A stretch of DNA of 64,000 nucleotides. Source: Streptomyces sp. NRRL F-2580 (GTDB lineage: Bacteria; Actinomycetota; Actinomycetes; Streptomycetales; Streptomycetaceae). The stretch is from contig NZ_JOIR01000015.1 in assembly GCF_000720115.1 (NCBI RefSeq), forward strand, positions 1-64,000, read 5' to 3'. Within the stretch, counting starts at the first letter, position 1. Each line of letters opens with the position of its first letter. Under the pieces are notes generated by a model, which made no database searches, was not told the DNA's origin, and worked only from the letters and a program-made list of their open reading frames with translations. Below, in pieces: positions 34,966-43,625 of this stretch. Position numbers and translations under genes: made by a program.

Positions 34966-36395
34966 ACCGCCCCGGCCCCGGCCCCCGTCCGGGCCCCGGC
35001 CCCCGTCCCGGCCCCGCCCCCCGTCCCGGCTCCGGTATCCGCGGCTCCCTCGCGCGCAACATCGTGGTGCTGAGCACCGTGGTGGCGGCGCTCGCCGTGG
35101 CCCTCACCGGTCTGATCGCCTGGCAGACCGCCGCGCACGGCGCGGAGCAGCGCGAACGCGACCAGCTGGCACGTCAGGCGACGGTACTCAGCCGCCTGCC
35201 GGCCTTGTCCGAGGCGCTCTTCACGGGCGCCCAGGTCCTGGCGGGGCCGAACGGTGTTCAGCTCGCGGTCATCGCCCCGGACGGCGCGGTGAGCGGGACC
35301 GCCACCCCCGTGGACCGGGCGTCGAAATCGGCGCTGCTGGCCGGGAAGCCGGTCTCGACCACGGGCATCCTCGGCGGCGAGGAGGTGCTGCTGGTGGGGC
35401 GGCCCGGCGTACGCGGCGGCGCGGTCGTGCTGACCGAGCCGTACGCGGTGGTCGCCGAGAACACGAACCAGATCCGCCGCAACGTGGTCGTACCGCTGAT
35501 CGTCGGCATGCTCGGCGCGGCGCTGGCCGGGGCTCTCCTGGCCCGGCGCATCGCCCGTCCGCTGGTGCGGGCCGCGCAGATCGCGCACCGGCTGGCCGCC
35601 GACGAACGCGGCGTACCGGCCCCCGTCGACGGGCCCCGGGAGACGGCGGACATCGGGCGGGCCCTCAACGTCCTGGACGAGGCGCTGGCCCACAGCGAGA
35701 ACCGGCAGCGGGAGTTCCTGCTCTCCGTCTCCCACGACCTGCGGACCCCGCTGACGGCGTTGCAGGGATACGCCGAGGCGCTCGCCGACGGGCTGATCGA
35801 GCCGGAGCGGGTGCCCAAGGTCGGCGGCGTCCTGGCCGACGAGACCCGGCGCCTGGACCGGTTCCTGAGGGATCTGCTGGACCTGGCCCGGCTGGAGGCG
35901 GACGACTTCCGTATCGACAGGGCCCCCGCCGACCTGGGCGCGGTCGTCGCCGAGGCCGCCGCCTTCTGGACCGGCCCCTGTGCCCGCCACGGCGTCGGGC
36001 TCCGGCTGGAGCGGCCCGGGCGGCCCGTGGTCGTCGAGACGGACGCCTTCCGGGTCCGGCAGCTGATCGACGGCCTGGTGCAGAACGCCCTGCGGGTAAC
36101 GCCCGAGGGCGCACCCCTGGTCCTCGCCGTGCGCGCCGCCCCGGACGGCGGGGCCGAACTGCAGGTCCGCGACGGCGGACCGGGCCTCACGGACGACGAC
36201 GTGCGCATCGCCTTCGACCACGGCGCCCTGCACGAACGCTACCGGGGCAGCCGCCCGGTCGGCTCCGGCCTGGGGCTGGCCATCGCCCACCGGCTGACCG
36301 GCCGCCTCGGCGGCGCCATCCGCGTCGAGGGGCACGGGCCGGAGGGCGGCGCCTGCTTCACCGTCACCCTTCCGCCGGCGCCCGGGAGGGCGTGA
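34962..36395 (+). CDS. Sensor histidine kinase with HAMP domain (OmpR partner)
   Basis: GTG 34962 overlaps the regulator stop. The 477-residue protein starts with about 24 residues of a PGPGPRPG repeat. Membrane helix 1 (residues 32-52), an extracellular sensor loop of about 110 residues, helix 2 (residues 175-195), a HAMP segment, and a HisKA domain with His258 (SVSHDLRTPLTAL) follow. The HATPase domain has a slightly altered N-box (LVQNALRVTPEG), DGGPGL and GSGLGLAIAHRL. It senses an extracytoplasmic signal and phosphorylates the adjacent regulator. The repeat-encoded N-terminus is unusual and probably disordered. Confidence 0.9.
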   Translation: MNRPGPGPRPGPGPRPGPAPRPGSGIRGSLARNIVVLSTVVAALAVALTGLIAWQTAAHGAEQRERDQLARQATVLSRLPALSEALFTGAQVLAGPNGVQLAVIAPDGAVSGTATPVDRASKSALLAGKPVSTTGILGGEEVLLVGRPGVRGGAVVLTEPYAVVAENTNQIRRNVVVPLIVGMLGAALAGALLARRIARPLVRAAQIAHRLAADERGVPAPVDGPRETADIGRALNVLDEALAHSENRQREFLLSVSHDLRTPLTALQGYAEALADGLIEPERVPKVGGVLADETRRLDRFLRDLLDLARLEADDFRIDRAPADLGAVVAEAAAFWTGPCARHGVGLRLERPGRPVVVETDAFRVRQLIDGLVQNALRVTPEGAPLVLAVRAAPDGGAELQVRDGGPGLTDDDVRIAFDHGALHERYRGSRPVGSGLGLAIAHRLTGRLGGAIRVEGHGPEGGACFTVTLPPAPGRA

Positions 36396-36431
36396 GCGGG
36401 CGCGGCTCCTCTTCCCCGGCGGGCGCGCACG

Positions 36432-36500
36432 GGTGCCCGTACATTCCCGGAACCGGTGTCCGTACATTCCCCGAACCGGTGCCCGTACATTCCCCGAACA
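36432..36500 (+). promoter_or_regulatory. Three tandem 23-bp response-regulator boxes
   Basis: Units at 36432-36454, 36455-36477 and 36478-36500 follow the pattern GGTGYCCGTACATTCCSSGAACM with one or two changes each. Direct tandem repeats with a two-helical-turn period are the typical binding layout of OmpR-family regulators. They end 46 bp before the MMPL start codon. Confidence 0.75.
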
Positions 36501-36545
36501 ATGCGCCCACGGCCCCCTTACAGACGCCGCGCACCATGGGGCCCC

Positions 36546-38801
36546 ATGAACACTCCATCGGCCGGGGGGCCGGGTCTCCTCCATCGGATCGGAAGCCGGT
36601 GTGCCCGGCACGCCTGGCGGGTCGTCGCCCTGTGGGTGGTGCTGCTGGTCGGTCTCGGGCCGGCGAACCGTGCGTGGGGCGGCTCCTTCGCGGACAGCTT
36701 CTCCCTGCCGGGTACCTCCACGCAGACCGGCGCCGACCTGCTCAAGGCCCACACCGCCGACTCCGGCGGCACGGCCGCCCCCATCGTGATCACCTCCGAC
36801 CAGGGTTCGGTCACCGGTCACCGGGCCGCGATCGAAGCGTCGGTGGACGGCCTGCGCCGGCTGCCGGACGTCCTGTCGGTGGCCGACCCGCTCACCACGC
36901 CCGGGGCGCTCTCCGCGAACGGCGGGACCGCGCAGATCATCGTGCGCTTCGACGGCAACCCGGCGACCTTCGCCCCCTCCTACCTCGGCGGGGTCGACAG
37001 CGCCGTCGAACCACTGCGCTCGGACCACGTCACTGTCGAGTACGGGGCCCCGCTCGGCCGGCTGGCCGCGCCCGAGTCCGCCGACCACACCTCGGAGGCC
37101 ATCGGTCTGGCCGTCGCCGTGCTCGTGCTGCTGATCGGCTTCGGCAGTGTCGCCGCCACCGGTCTGCCGCTGCTGACGGCCGTGCTCGGCCTGGCCGTCA
37201 GCCTGGCCGGTCTCGGACTGCTCGCCGGGTCCTTCGACTTCGCCCAGGCGTCCCCGACCCTGGCCGCGATGATGGGCCTCGGCGTCGGCATCGACTACGC
37301 GCTGTTCCTGGCCACCCGCTACCGGGCGCTGCTGCAGGCGGGCGCGGAGCCGGTCGAGGCGGTCGGGCGTACGGTCGCCACCAGCGGGCGTGCGGTGCTG
37401 GTGGCCGCCGCCACGGTCGCCATGGCCCTGGGCGGACTCTGCGTCTCCGGTGTGGGCTTCATCGGCACGCTGGGCGTCGCGGCCGGGATCAGCGTGGTCG
37501 TGGCGGCCGCCGCGACCGTGACGCTGACTCCGGCCCTGCTGGGTCTGCTCGGCAGCCGCATCGACCGCCTCCGCGTGCGCACGCCGGTCGCCGAACCCAC
37601 CGGCGAGGGGGACGTCTGGCACCGCTGGGCGGTCCGGGTCAGCGGGCGCGCCTGGCTGTTCCTGGTCGGCGGTCTGCTCGTGCTCGGCGTCCTGGCCGTC
37701 CCGGTCGCCTCCATGCGGCTCGGGCACGTGGACGCCGGAGCGCAGTCCACCGGCAGGACCGACCGCCGGGCCTACGACCTGATCACCGAGGGCTTCGGCC
37801 CCGGCGCCAACGGCCCGCTCACCGTCGTGGCCCACCTCGACAGCCGGCAGGTCGCCGACGGGGCCCGGCGCCAGGACCTCGCCGCCTCGCTCCGGCGCGA
37901 ACTGGCCGCCGTACCGGGCGTCGCCTCGGTGACGCCCCCGGTGCCCAGCCCGGACGACGTGCTGCTCGTCACCACGGTCACCCCGGCCACCGGACCGCAG
38001 GACGGGGCCACCGCCGACCTGATCCACACCTTGCAGGACGAGACGGTCCCGCGGGCACTGTCGGGCACGGGTGCCACGGGCTACGTGACCGGCACCGCCG
38101 CCGCCACCCAGACCTTCACCGACACCCTCACCGCCAAACTGCCCCTGACCATCGGTGTGGTCGTGGCCGCGGCCTTCCTGCTGCTGCTCACCGTCTTCCG
38201 CAGCCCGCTGATCGCGCTCAAGGCGGCCGTGCTCAACCTGTTCTCCATCGCCGCCGCGTACGGGGTGGTCGTCGCGGTCTTCCAGTGGGGCTGGGGCGGC
38301 GAGCTGTTCGGCGTCACCGAGAAGGTGCCCGTCGAGTCGTACGTGCCGATGATGATGTTCGCGATCGTCTTCGGGCTCTCCATGGACTACGAGGTCTTCC
38401 TGCTGTCCCGGATCCGCGAGGCGTGGCTGCACCGGGAGGACAACCACCTGGCCGTCGCCACCGGCCTCGCCGCAACGGCCCGCGTCATCACCTGCGCGGC
38501 CCTGATCATGACCAGCGTCTTCCTCGCCTTCCTGCTCTCCACGAACGTCGCGGTCAAGATGCTCGCCCTCGGCCTGGGCGTCAGCGTGATCATCGATGCC
38601 ACGGTGGTCCGTCTGCTCCTGGTGCCGGCGTCCATGTACCTCTTCGGGCGGGCGAACTGGTGGCTCCCCGGCTGGCTGGACCGGCTCCTTCCGCATCTCG
38701 ACCCGGAAGGCCCTGCCGCCGTGCCCGCCCCGTCGCCCGCGTCCGCCCCCACGCCCACGGCCGCGGTCCCGGCGGCAACCGATCGAGGAGACCGGCGATG
38801 A
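36546..38801 (+). CDS. MMPL-family (RND-like) transporter
   Basis: The 751-residue protein has twelve membrane helices in two halves, each preceded by a large extracellular loop. Family motifs are GVGIDYALFLATRYR (residues about 243-257) and FGLSMDYEVFLLSRIREAW (about 613-631), whose Asp-Tyr pairs carry protons. MMPL proteins export lipids or natural products using proton motive force. The C-terminal 40 residues are Pro/Ala-rich. The stop overlaps the DUF2993 gene's start (ATGA). The tandem boxes upstream put it under the adjacent two-component system. Confidence 0.92.
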   Translation: MNTPSAGGPGLLHRIGSRCARHAWRVVALWVVLLVGLGPANRAWGGSFADSFSLPGTSTQTGADLLKAHTADSGGTAAPIVITSDQGSVTGHRAAIEASVDGLRRLPDVLSVADPLTTPGALSANGGTAQIIVRFDGNPATFAPSYLGGVDSAVEPLRSDHVTVEYGAPLGRLAAPESADHTSEAIGLAVAVLVLLIGFGSVAATGLPLLTAVLGLAVSLAGLGLLAGSFDFAQASPTLAAMMGLGVGIDYALFLATRYRALLQAGAEPVEAVGRTVATSGRAVLVAAATVAMALGGLCVSGVGFIGTLGVAAGISVVVAAAATVTLTPALLGLLGSRIDRLRVRTPVAEPTGEGDVWHRWAVRVSGRAWLFLVGGLLVLGVLAVPVASMRLGHVDAGAQSTGRTDRRAYDLITEGFGPGANGPLTVVAHLDSRQVADGARRQDLAASLRRELAAVPGVASVTPPVPSPDDVLLVTTVTPATGPQDGATADLIHTLQDETVPRALSGTGATGYVTGTAAATQTFTDTLTAKLPLTIGVVVAAAFLLLLTVFRSPLIALKAAVLNLFSIAAAYGVVVAVFQWGWGGELFGVTEKVPVESYVPMMMFAIVFGLSMDYEVFLLSRIREAWLHREDNHLAVATGLAATARVITCAALIMTSVFLAFLLSTNVAVKMLALGLGVSVIIDATVVRLLLVPASMYLFGRANWWLPGWLDRLLPHLDPEGPAAVPAPSPASAPTPTAAVPAATDRGDRR

Positions 38802-39517
38802 AGCAGCGCCTGCGGAAGGCCCGCGCGGCCCTGCGCCGCCACCTCGTCCTCACCGTCACCGCCGCGGTGGTCCTGTCGGCCGCCGTCGCCGCGGGCGCGG
38901 CCGAGTTCACCGCCCGCGCCGTGATCCGCGACCACGTCACGAGGGCGGCGCCCGGCCTCGGTGAGGACGCGGTGGTCGGCGTGGCCGACGACTGGGCCCT
39001 GTGGGACCTGGCGCGGGGGAGCATCCCCCGCCTCGACATCAGCAGCGACGACGCCAGGGTCGGGCGCCTCCCGCAGGTCCGCGTCCGCGCGCGGCTGGAC
39101 GACGTCCGCCTCGGCGACGGCGGCTCCGTCGGCGCCACGCACGCCGAGGTGACCGCCTCCACGCAGTCCCTCGCCACCGCGATCCGGACCGCCGTGCCCG
39201 CCGTACAGGTGTCCGCGGTCACCACCGATCCGGCGCGCGGGACCGTCCTCGCCGCCGTCGGCCCGGGCGGCGCCGGACAGCTGACGCTGCGCCCCGTGCT
39301 GGCGGACGGCAAGGTCACCCTCGCCGTGGACGGGCTCACCGTGTTCGGCCGCGCCGTCCCCACCAGCCGGCTCGGCGTGGGCGACGGCGCCCTCGGCCCG
39401 CAGGCGGGTGCGCCGAAGGAGTACCCCCTCGGGCTCAAGGCCACGTCCGTACGCGTCCGGGCCGACGGCCTCCACGTAGGCCTGACGGGCGGCCCGGCCC
39501 CCCTGGTGGGTGCCTGA
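38798..39517 (+). CDS. DUF2993 (LmeA-like) phospholipid-binding domain protein
   Basis: The 239-residue protein has one N-terminal membrane anchor (residues 17-38) and then a DUF2993 domain (ARAVIRDHVTRAAPG, QVRVRARLDDVRLGDG, GTVLAAVGPGGAGQLTLRPVL). In mycobacteria LmeA, a DUF2993 protein, binds phospholipid and supports mannan and MmpL function. Coupling to an MMPL gene here fits a periplasmic-side lipid-handling partner. This role is inferred. Confidence 0.82.
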   Translation: MKQRLRKARAALRRHLVLTVTAAVVLSAAVAAGAAEFTARAVIRDHVTRAAPGLGEDAVVGVADDWALWDLARGSIPRLDISSDDARVGRLPQVRVRARLDDVRLGDGGSVGATHAEVTASTQSLATAIRTAVPAVQVSAVTTDPARGTVLAAVGPGGAGQLTLRPVLADGKVTLAVDGLTVFGRAVPTSRLGVGDGALGPQAGAPKEYPLGLKATSVRVRADGLHVGLTGGPAPLVGA

Positions 39518-39620
39518 CACCGACCGGATCGGGGGCCGGCCCGCGCGTCCGCTCGCGTACCGGGGGCGGCAGGCAATCCTGGGGCGACAGCCCTACGGAC
39601 CCTGGAGCGCTGATGCGCGC

Positions 39621-40592
39621 ATGAGCCACGATCCCCCCGACGCCCCCGGCTCCCGGCCGGCCGCCGTTCCCGGCAACGGGCCCGCCGTCTCCCGCCGGGA
39701 GTTCGACGCGCTCTTCGAGGAGGTCCGCACGTGGGGCCGGTGGGCGGCGGCCGACCGCGGCGCCTGGAACAGGGTGACGGCGGACCACGTGCGGCGGGCC
39801 GCCGCCCTGGTCCGGTCCGGGACGGTCGTCCCGATGGCCCGGCCCTGGGACACCCGGCCGGGCCCGGACAACGCGAAGCCCGCCCTGCACCACATGTCCG
39901 ACCTCGGCGACGTGGAGGCCCCGGAGCCCTCCGTCTACAAGGACTTCCTGGCCGTGGACTACCACGGCAAGGGCGTCAGCCACCTCGACGCACTGTCACA
40001 CATCGCCTACCGGGGGCAACTGTACGACGGCCGTGCGGCACGCGAGTCCGTCGACGCCGCGGGCGCCCGCTTCGGCGCGGTGTCGGCGCTCGGCCCGCTG
40101 GTCACCAGGGGCGTACTGGTCGACCTGCCGGCCGTCCTCGGGACCGCGTGGCTCGATCCCGGGCGGGCGGTGCACGCGCGGGACCTCATCGCCGCCGAGG
40201 AGGCGCTCGGTGTGACGATCGGGGACGGCGACGCGGTGCTGCTGCGCTCCGGCGCCTTCCGCCGCCGGCGGGAAGCGGGCCCCTGGGACCCCGGCGAAGC
40301 GAGCGCGGGCTGGCACGTGGACGCCGTGCCGCTGCTGGCCGAGCGCGCCATCGCGCTGCTCGGGGGCGACGGGGACAGCGACGTACGCCCGTCGCCCGTC
40401 GAGGGGCTGCACTCCCCCGTGCACACGCTCGCCGTCACCGCGATGGGAGTGCCGCTGCTGGACAACCTCGATCTGGAACCGCTGTCCGCCGCCTGCGCCG
40501 AAACGGGCCGGTACGCCTTCATGCTCGTCGTGACGCCGCTGAACGTGCCGGGCGGGACGGGTTCGCCCGTCAATCCTGTCGCGATCCTGTGA
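39621..40592 (+). CDS. Cyclase-family hydrolase (kynurenine formamidase-like)
   Basis: The 323-residue protein has the metal-binding signature of the cyclase family, HGKGVSHLDALSH (residues about 117-129), followed by a second conserved His in GLHSPVHTL. Members hydrolyse cyclic or N-formyl amides, for example N-formylkynurenine or isatin; the substrate here is unknown. ATG 39621 is preferred because upstream sequence in frame is Arg/Pro-rich. It is followed 50-110 bp later by a large phosphatase gene in the same direction. Confidence 0.82.
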   Translation: MSHDPPDAPGSRPAAVPGNGPAVSRREFDALFEEVRTWGRWAAADRGAWNRVTADHVRRAAALVRSGTVVPMARPWDTRPGPDNAKPALHHMSDLGDVEAPEPSVYKDFLAVDYHGKGVSHLDALSHIAYRGQLYDGRAARESVDAAGARFGAVSALGPLVTRGVLVDLPAVLGTAWLDPGRAVHARDLIAAEEALGVTIGDGDAVLLRSGAFRRRREAGPWDPGEASAGWHVDAVPLLAERAIALLGGDGDSDVRPSPVEGLHSPVHTLAVTAMGVPLLDNLDLEPLSAACAETGRYAFMLVVTPLNVPGGTGSPVNPVAIL

Positions 40593-40701
40593 GGGCGAGC
40601 CCGAGGAATATACTCAAGTCTGACAATTCTGACATTCCGACATGGACACCGAGGGCCGAGGGTCGAGGGCTGAGGACCGTGGGCCGAGGGAAGTGGTGCA
40701 G

Positions 40702-43506
40702 ATGGGGGTGGTGGAAGACCGCATCGGGCCGGTGCGTCCCCGTGACCGATTCCTGCACGGCGAGTCCATCGAGGGGAGCGTGAGGGGGCCGATCCTGCAC
40801 TCGTGGCAGCGCAGCCGGCTGCTGGGCATCGCGCCCGACCAGTCCGAGCTTCCGTTCACGCAGGACTTCGACCCGGACGGCCGGCTCATCCGCGCCGCCC
40901 GGCCCGTACTGGACCGACTGGAGTCGGTCTTCGCGGGCAGCCAGATGAACATCAGCCTCGCCGACGGGTACGGCACCGTCCTCGAACGCCGTTTCGGCGA
41001 GAAGTCCATGGTCAAGCACCTCCCCCCGATCCAGACCGTCCCGGGCTTCGTCTTCGCCGAGCAGTTCGCCGGTACGAACGGCATCGGCCTCACCCTCGCG
41101 GAACGGCGGCTCTGCCAGGTCTTCGGCGCCGAGCACTTCGCCGAGCGGTCCCAGTCGAGCGCCTGTACGGCGATCCCGCTGCGCGACCAGCTCAGCGGGC
41201 ACATCGAGGGCGTCCTGTGCCTCGGCTATCCCTACACCGACGCGGACCCGGCCCTGGTCCCCGTGGTGCGCAAGGCGGCCGAGGCCATCGAAAGGCGGCT
41301 GATGGAGCAGAGTTCGGCGCGGGAGCGCGGCCTGCTGCACGCCTACCTCGAGGCCGCGAGCCGGACCGGAGCCGAGGACCACAGCGGCAACGGACACGCG
41401 CTCGCCATGTCCGAGCTGCTCCAGAGCGAGCTGGAGCAGAGCGATCAGATGACGCTCAAGGAGAAGGCCACCGAGCTGATGTCCTCGGCCCAGTGGGCGG
41501 CCGCCGAGGTGTCCCTCTCCCGCGACCGGTGGGTCACGCTCGTCAGCCGCCCCGTGACGAGCCCCTCCGGGGTGGAGGGCATCGTGATCGAGGCGCTCCT
41601 CCCCGACGAGGACGAGCGGCACGCCCCCGCCCCCACCGGTCCGCCGCCCGGCCCCCTGTCCCGCGCCACGCCCCGTACGCCGACGAGGGCGGCCCGCGCG
41701 CCCGGCACGTCCGGCGGCACACCCGGCCCATCCGGCGCGACCGGGACAGCAGCCGCGGGCGGCTCCCCGGACGCCGCGGGCGGCACGGTCCGCGGGCTGG
41801 TGCTGGTGGGCGAGCCCGAGGTGGGCAAGTACGCCGTCGCCGCCCGGCGCCGCCTGGAGCTGCTGGCCGAGGCCAGCAACAGCATCGGCACCACCCTGGA
41901 CGTGGAGCGCACCGCCTGGGAGCTCGCCGAGATAGCCGTCCCGCGGCTGGCCGACTTCGTCACCATCGACATGCCCGAGGCCGTCCTGCGCGGCGAGGAG
42001 TCCGCCCACCCCACCACCGGGATGCGGCGAACGGTGGTCCACGGAATCCGCGAGGACTGCCCCTTCTACCCGGTGGGCGAGCAGGTCAGCCTGCGCCCGA
42101 CCACGCCCCACATGCGCTCCCTGATCACCGGTCAGCCCGTGCTGGAACCCGATCTGAAGGCCGCCTTCGGCTGGATCGCCCAGGACCCCGAGCACGCCGA
42201 GCTGCTCCTCGCGCACAACATCCACTCCCTCATCACCGTCCCCCTCTTCGCCCGCGGCGTCCTCCTGGGCATCGCGAGCTTCTACCGTTCGCAGGACCCG
42301 GCCCCCTACGGGGACGACGACCGTTCCCTGGCCAAGGAGCTCGCCGCCCGCGCCGCCCTCTGCATCGACAACGCCCGCCGCTACACCCGCGAACACACCC
42401 TCGCCCTGGCCCTGCAGCGCAGCCTGCTCCCGCGCGGCCTCCCCGACCAGGACGCCGTGGAGGTCGCCCACCGCTACCTGCCCGCGGAGTCCGGAGTGGG
42501 CGGCGACTGGTTCGACGTCATCCCCCTGTCCGGCACCCGCGTCGCCCTCCTCGTCGGCGACGTCGTCGGCCACGGACTGCACGCCGCCGCCACGATGGGC
42601 CGGCTGCGCACCGCCGCCCGCAACTTCGCCGAACTGGAACTCGCCCCCGACGAACTCCTCACCCACCTCGACAACCTGATGGTGCGCCTCGACCGCGAGG
42701 AAGGCGGGGACACCCCGGCCCTCGGCAGCGGCATCGTCGGCGCCACCTTCCTGTACGCGATCTACGACCCCACCTCGCAGCGGTGCACCATGGCCCGGGC
42801 CGGCCACCCGCCGCCCGCACTGGTCCACCCGGACGGCACCGTGACGCTCCTCGAACTGCCCGCAGGACCCCCGCTCGGCCTCGGCGGTCTGCCCTTCGAG
42901 TCGGTCGAGATGCGGCTCCCCGAACACAGCCAGCTCGTCCTCTACACCGACGGGCTCATCGAGGACCGCCACCGCCACATCGACGTGGCCCTGGACGAGC
43001 TCATCCGCGCGCTGGCCCACCCGGACCGCGCCCCCGAGGAGACCTGCCAGGCGGTGCTCGACGCCGTGGCGCCCGAGCACCCCGGCGACGACATCGCCCT
43101 CCTCGTCGCCCGCACCAACGCCGTGTCCCCCGACCGGATCGCCTCCTGGGACCTGGCCGCCGACCCGGCCCTGGTCGGCGAGGTCCGCGCCGCCGCCGTG
43201 AGCCAGCTGTGCCGGTGGGGGCTGGAGGAATCCGCGTTCGCCACGGAGCTGCTGCTCAGCGAGCTGGTCACCAACGCCGTCCGCTACGGCACCGCACCCA
43301 TCCGGGTACGCCTCATCCTCGACCGCACCCTGATCTGCGAGGTGTACGACGCGAGCAGCACCGCCCCGCGCATGCGCCACGCCGCCAGCACCGACGAGGG
43401 CGGCCGCGGGCTGTTCCTCGTCGCCCAGCTCTCCCAGGCCTGGGGTACCCGCTACACCACCGAGGGCAAGGTCATCTGGGCCGAGTGCGCCCTGACCGCG
43501 GCGTGA
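40702..43506 (+). CDS. Multi-domain SpoIIE phosphatase: AcoR-like sensor, GAF, PP2C, HATPase
   Basis: From ATG 40702 the protein has 934 residues; an in-frame ATG at 40642 would add 20 atypical ones. Residues 10-200 match the N-terminal sensor region of AcoR-type activators: LDRLESVFAGSQMNISLADG, FVFAEQFAGTNGIGLTLAE and EHFAERSQSSACTAIPLRD. After a Pro/Gly linker comes a GAF domain (about 390-575), then a SpoIIE PP2C domain (VGGDWFDVIPLSG, VGDVVGHGLHAAATMG, RAGHPPPALV, LVLYTDGLIEDR, GDDIALLVARTN). A C-terminal anti-sigma-like HATPase (LLLSELVTNAVRYG, DEGGRGLFLVAQLS) completes it. The protein combines phosphatase and kinase-like modules of a partner-switching pathway. Confidence 0.9.
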   Translation: MGVVEDRIGPVRPRDRFLHGESIEGSVRGPILHSWQRSRLLGIAPDQSELPFTQDFDPDGRLIRAARPVLDRLESVFAGSQMNISLADGYGTVLERRFGEKSMVKHLPPIQTVPGFVFAEQFAGTNGIGLTLAERRLCQVFGAEHFAERSQSSACTAIPLRDQLSGHIEGVLCLGYPYTDADPALVPVVRKAAEAIERRLMEQSSARERGLLHAYLEAASRTGAEDHSGNGHALAMSELLQSELEQSDQMTLKEKATELMSSAQWAAAEVSLSRDRWVTLVSRPVTSPSGVEGIVIEALLPDEDERHAPAPTGPPPGPLSRATPRTPTRAARAPGTSGGTPGPSGATGTAAAGGSPDAAGGTVRGLVLVGEPEVGKYAVAARRRLELLAEASNSIGTTLDVERTAWELAEIAVPRLADFVTIDMPEAVLRGEESAHPTTGMRRTVVHGIREDCPFYPVGEQVSLRPTTPHMRSLITGQPVLEPDLKAAFGWIAQDPEHAELLLAHNIHSLITVPLFARGVLLGIASFYRSQDPAPYGDDDRSLAKELAARAALCIDNARRYTREHTLALALQRSLLPRGLPDQDAVEVAHRYLPAESGVGGDWFDVIPLSGTRVALLVGDVVGHGLHAAATMGRLRTAARNFAELELAPDELLTHLDNLMVRLDREEGGDTPALGSGIVGATFLYAIYDPTSQRCTMARAGHPPPALVHPDGTVTLLELPAGPPLGLGGLPFESVEMRLPEHSQLVLYTDGLIEDRHRHIDVALDELIRALAHPDRAPEETCQAVLDAVAPEHPGDDIALLVARTNAVSPDRIASWDLAADPALVGEVRAAAVSQLCRWGLEESAFATELLLSELVTNAVRYGTAPIRVRLILDRTLICEVYDASSTAPRMRHAASTDEGGRGLFLVAQLSQAWGTRYTTEGKVIWAECALTAA

Positions 43507-43544
43507 CGGCATCGCCCACGACGGGCACATCTTGATGGGTTCAA

Positions 43545-43561
43545 TGCCGGACATACCGGCA
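43545..43561. promoter_or_regulatory. Palindromic operator before sugar ABC operon
   Basis: TGCCGGACATACCGGCA is a perfect six-base inverted repeat with a five-base spacer, 64 bp before the ATPase start. A LacI- or ROK-type repressor site is plausible, but no regulator gene is adjacent. Confidence 0.45.
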
Positions 43562-43625
43562 AGATCGGCATAGAATCCCCCATGCAGTCGGGAAGAACTC
43601 GGAGGCCGACCCCCCGGAGAAGTCT

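Noticed and set aside
36432..36500. Could the tandem 23-bp units be a CRISPR or iteron-type origin?
   Set aside because: There is no spacer between units, and an inverted copy lies before a response-regulator gene, which fits an operator better.
34845..38696. Very long minus-strand open frame across the kinase and MMPL genes
   Set aside because: It is antisense to genes with clear domains, has Arg/Gly/Asp-biased composition with no family motif, and arises from high GC in the third position.
34808..39517. 1500-codon plus-strand frame spanning several genes
   Set aside because: Only its last 239 codons (the DUF2993 protein) are real; the rest is an out-of-frame reading of the kinase and MMPL genes.
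40570..43554. Nearly 1000-codon minus-strand open frame opposite the SpoIIE phosphatase
   Set aside because: Composition is Gly/Val/Glu-biased, with no domains, and the plus strand encodes an unmistakable multi-domain protein.
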